From the NCBI GenBank assembly GCA_904398315.1, contig CAJFPD010000153.1:1-36665 (forward strand): a stretch of 36,665 nt of DNA, written 5' to 3'. Source of the DNA: Candidatus Alangreenwoodia gallinarii. GTDB taxonomy: Bacteria > Bacillota > Clostridia > Peptostreptococcales > Anaerovoracaceae. Below, piece after piece: positions 34,399 through 36,665 of this stretch. The notes beneath the pieces are model-generated. The model worked only from the letters and a program-made list of their open reading frames with translations. It made no database searches and had not been told where the DNA came from. The position numbers were made by a program, and so were the translations under genes. How positions within the stretch are numbered: the stretch's first letter is position 1; every line of letters begins with the position of its first letter.

Positions 34399-35421
34399 CT
34401 ATTTGAACTGTTTCAGGAAACGCTCGTCGTTTTCATAGAACAGACGTATATCATCCACCTCATATTTCAGCATGGCGATCCGTTCCACGCCGATGCCGAA
34501 TGCAAATCCCGTATATTTTTCCGTATCGACGCCGCCTACTTTGAGAACGTTCGGATGTACCATGCCGCACCCGAGGATTTCGATCCATCCGCTTCCTTTG
34601 CAGACCTTGCAGCCCCTGCCGCCGCACTTGAAGCAGGATACGTCCACTTCCGCGCTCGGTTCGGTGAAAGGGAAATGATGCGGACGGAACTTCGTCTTCG
34701 TCTCACTGCCGAACATCTGTCTGGCAAATTCACTCAGGGTACCCTTCAGATCCGCCATGGTGATACCTTCTCCCACCACAAGACCTTCTACCTGATGGAA
34801 CACCGGTGAATGAGTGGCATCCGGCGTATCGCACCGGAAAACACGTCCCGGCGAGATGACTCTCATCGGAGGTTCCTTTGACAGAAGCGTTCTCACCTGA
34901 ACGGGAGAGGTCTGGGTGCGTAGCAGAGTCTTGTCCGTGATATAAAAGGTATCCGTCAGATCCCTGGACGGATGATTCGGGCCCGCATTGAGAGCATCAA
35001 AATTCATGAACACCGTCTCGACTTCAGGACCTTCCACAACCTCAAAGCCCATATTCATAAAGACCTTTGTCATCTCGTCGATCGTCTGTGTGATCGGATG
35101 TTTCACTCCGAGTCTTCTCATTCTGCCGGGCTCTGTGACATCGATGACTTCTGCCGCCAGCTGTTCCTGTTTTTTCAGTTCATTCAGCTGTGTTCTCCTT
35201 TTTTCAAGAAGAGACTCGATTTCCCCGCGTACTTCATTCGCTTTCTTTCCCACGGCTTTTCGTTCTTCCGGCTCCAGTCCGCCCATGGAGCGGAGAATCT
35301 CCGTCAGACGTCCCTTTTTTCCGAGTACGCGGACGCGGATTTCTTCCACCGCTTCAGGGGATGCCGCTTCGTTCAGCTGATTTTTTGTCTCCTCAAGAAT
35401 AGTGATAAGCTGCTTCTGCAT
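34399..35421 (-). CDS. pheS: Phenylalanyl-tRNA synthetase alpha chain
   Basis: Class II synthetase of 340 residues: N-terminal coiled-coil arm, motif 1-2 region (NFDALNAGPNHPSRD, then RTQTSPVQVRTL), a cysteine cluster (CFKCGGRGCKVCKGSGW) and motif 3 (FGIGVERIAMLKY). TGGAGG precedes the ATG, 19 bases after the methyltransferase stop. No T-box leader or promoter is in front of it; expression must come from further upstream or from within the methyltransferase gene. Confidence 0.98.
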   Translation of the reverse strand: MQKQLITILEETKNQLNEAASPEAVEEIRVRVLGKKGRLTEILRSMGGLEPEERKAVGKKANEVRGEIESLLEKRRTQLNELKKQEQLAAEVIDVTEPGRMRRLGVKHPITQTIDEMTKVFMNMGFEVVEGPEVETVFMNFDALNAGPNHPSRDLTDTFYITDKTLLRTQTSPVQVRTLLSKEPPMRVISPGRVFRCDTPDATHSPVFHQVEGLVVGEGITMADLKGTLSEFARQMFGSETKTKFRPHHFPFTEPSAEVDVSCFKCGGRGCKVCKGSGWIEILGCGMVHPNVLKVGGVDTEKYTGFAFGIGVERIAMLKYEVDDIRLFYENDERFLKQFK

Positions 35422-35440
35422 TTATTTTCCTCCATTTATT

Positions 35441-36286
35441 TCATTGCTTGTTCAGTATCAGATGCTGGCGCACGGATTCGTACATCAGAATCGATGCGGC
35501 AGCTGACGCGTTGAGGGATTCCACCGTTCCCTCCATAGGGATGGAAACCAGCAGATCCGATTCTCTCAGAAACGCTTCGCACGCTCCCCTTGCCTCGTTG
35601 CCTATGATCAGAGCTGACGAAGCCGCAATGTCTGCACCGAAGCAGACTGTCTCCGCTCTCGGCGAGGTACATACCGTCTTCTTTCCGTGGCGTTTCAGAA
35701 GTTCCAGCGCCTGTGCAGGATCGTCGGCATAGGCAAAACGAACCCTGTAAAGAGACCCTGCCGCCGCCCGCACCGTCTTGGGCGCAAAGATATCGGCGGT
35801 TCCTTTCATGATCAGAATGCGGCGGAACCCTGCCGCATCCGCCGTGCGTATGATCGTCCCCAGATTTCCCGGATCCTGCAGACGATCCAGAACGATGACG
35901 TTGTCATCCGGCGCTGCACCGTCAAAGAAATGCCCGACTTCACAGTCGGGCTGACTCGACACCGCCGCAATCCCCTGGGGCGTCTCGGTGGCCACGATCC
36001 GGTCAAACAGAGCGGCGGGAAGGGTGAAAAGCTCAGTACCTATCTCTTCCAGCCGTTTCACCAGTTTCTTCTCCTCACCGCACCTGCCGAAATCTCCGCG
36101 CAAAAATGCGCTGACCGGCTTCGCATCGTTTTTCAGCGCTTCTTCGACCAGATGAATTCCTTCGATGATATACTGTCCCGTCCGCTCCCTGTATTTCCGC
36201 CGGTACAGCTTTGAAAAGTCTTTCAGTTTTTCATTCTGGGCCGATGTAATTTCGCGCGGCATGCCTGTTTTCTCATTTCCTTTCAT
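35441..36286 (-). CDS. TrmH/SpoU family RNA 2'-O-methyltransferase
   Basis: 281 residues: an N-terminal substrate-binding domain (NEKLKDFSKLYRRKYRERTGQYIIEGIHLVEEAL) and a knotted SPOUT domain with all three motifs, DPGNLGTIIRTADAAGF, LIIGNEARG and SIPMEGTVESLNASAAASILMYE. It methylates ribose in rRNA or tRNA; a 23S rRNA target like RlmB is common for genes next to pheST, but not proven. ATG 36286 is the first; ATG 36262 (MPREITSAQN) is possible. It starts 19 bases after the ftsZ terminator, leaving little room for a promoter. Confidence 0.92.
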   Translation of the reverse strand: MKGNEKTGMPREITSAQNEKLKDFSKLYRRKYRERTGQYIIEGIHLVEEALKNDAKPVSAFLRGDFGRCGEEKKLVKRLEEIGTELFTLPAALFDRIVATETPQGIAAVSSQPDCEVGHFFDGAAPDDNVIVLDRLQDPGNLGTIIRTADAAGFRRILIMKGTADIFAPKTVRAAAGSLYRVRFAYADDPAQALELLKRHGKKTVCTSPRAETVCFGADIAASSALIIGNEARGACEAFLRESDLLVSIPMEGTVESLNASAAASILMYESVRQHLILNKQ

Positions 36287-36304
36287 GCTTTCGCTTCAAT
36301 CGAC

Positions 36305-36330
36305 AAAAAGCCGGCTCAACACCGGCTTTT
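36305..36330 (-). terminator. ftsZ terminator
   Basis: AAAAGCCGG (36306-36314) and CCGGCTTTT (36322-36330) pair over 9 bp with a 7-base loop; T's follow on both strands, so it can act in both directions. Confidence 0.88.
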
Positions 36331-36341
36331 CCGTCTTCCGT

Positions 36342-36665
36342 CTAAAATCTATTGTTCATCGCCTTGATGGCTCCCTGAAGGAAGTCAGGTACCTCGATAT
36401 CATCATCGGAAGAAACCTCGTCCTCCTGCTGCTGTGCCTCATGCAACGCTTCTGCCTGTTCCTCCGGGCGTTCCTGACCGCTCTCCGCCGGTCTGCTCTC
36501 AGCAGAGGAAGCTGCCGGTCTTATGGATTCCGTCTCTTCCTCTTCTTCACTGTCAAAACCCGTAGCGATTACTGTAATTCTGATTTCATCCTCCAGATCT
36601 TCCTTGATGGATGCACCGAATATGATATTCGCATCGCGTGCCGCCGCTTTTTCAATGAGATCCGC
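36342..36665 (-). CDS. ftsZ: Cell division protein FtsZ, C-terminal 107 residues (gene runs off the right edge)
   Basis: The frame open at the edge reads ADLIEKAAARDANIIFGASI, then DLEDEIRITVIATGF, the end of the tubulin-like domain. An acidic Glu/Gln/Ser-rich linker of about 55 residues follows, then the conserved tail DDIEVPDFLQGAIKAMNNRF, where FtsA and other partners bind. FtsZ forms the division ring. The rest lies outside the window. Confidence 0.95.
   Translation of the reverse strand, partial: ADLIEKAAARDANIIFGASIKEDLEDEIRITVIATGFDSEEEEETESIRPAASSAESRPAESGQERPEEQAEALHEAQQQEDEVSSDDDIEVPDFLQGAIKAMNNRF

Noticed and set aside
34368-35440. T-box leader for pheST
   Set aside because: Only 19 bases separate pheS from the upstream methyltransferase gene, and no T-box core or terminator is present.

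Overview
The window looks like a chromosomal stretch from an anaerobic, low-to-moderate-GC Gram-positive bacterium of the class Clostridia, possibly Lachnospiraceae or a neighbouring family. The evidence is the set of families present: a lipoteichoic-acid-synthase-like protein, an SLH protein, a SigG remnant, ThiS/F/G/H with a Clostridia-type leader, MutS2, ZapA and a clostridial-style FtsZ tail. Shine-Dalgarno sites of the AGGAGG type and TTGACA/TATAAT promoters with 17-bp spacers also fit. I see no transposase, integrase, phage gene or CRISPR array.

Layout. 1-164: structured intergenic element. 165-1544: four-LysM protein. 1658-4065 (-): glyA followed by a YeiH-type membrane protein. 4309-6119 (+): MFS exporter and stand-alone Hpt protein. 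6170-8752 (-): large protein joining a degenerate KaiC/RecA-like region to a PPDK-type ATP-grasp domain. 9160-11560 (+): PAP2 phosphatase, SLH protein, and a SigG gene lacking its first third. 11729-13945 (-): LTA-synthase-like enzyme with its own consensus promoter. 14223-18257 (-): thiSFGHE operon plus a small four-cysteine protein gene, preceded by a consensus promoter and a terminator hairpin that fits the HMP-PP (thiS motif) riboswitch. 18344-19917 (+): MATE exporter. 20035-22629 (+): a preQ1-I riboswitch with antiterminator and terminator, then queD-queE-folE-queF. 22731-24135 (-): XRE regulator and EamA transporter. 24371-24991 (-): tRNA-Asn, tRNA-Leu and tRNA-fMet with two tandem promoters and a terminator. 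25030-36286 (-): a long collinear run TrmH/SpoU methyltransferase, pheS, pheT, zapA, mutS2, argS, radical SAM protein, TPR protein. 36342-36665 (-): 3' end of ftsZ.

How the genes work together. The thi operon makes the thiazole half of thiamin and joins it to HMP-PP; its leader would sense the HMP-PP half. The que operon carries GTP to preQ1 except for the QueC step, which is not encoded here; its leader would sense preQ1, the end product. The right-hand third is translation and cell-division housekeeping.

Most worth a second look: the RecA-like/ATP-grasp fusion protein, the truncated sigG, the two riboswitches, the out-of-frame 52-bp duplication at the thiF start, the small Cys4 gene coupled to thiE, and the 24-bp tandem repeat in front of the EamA gene. 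Homology calls are from motif recognition and memory of the families; no database search was run.
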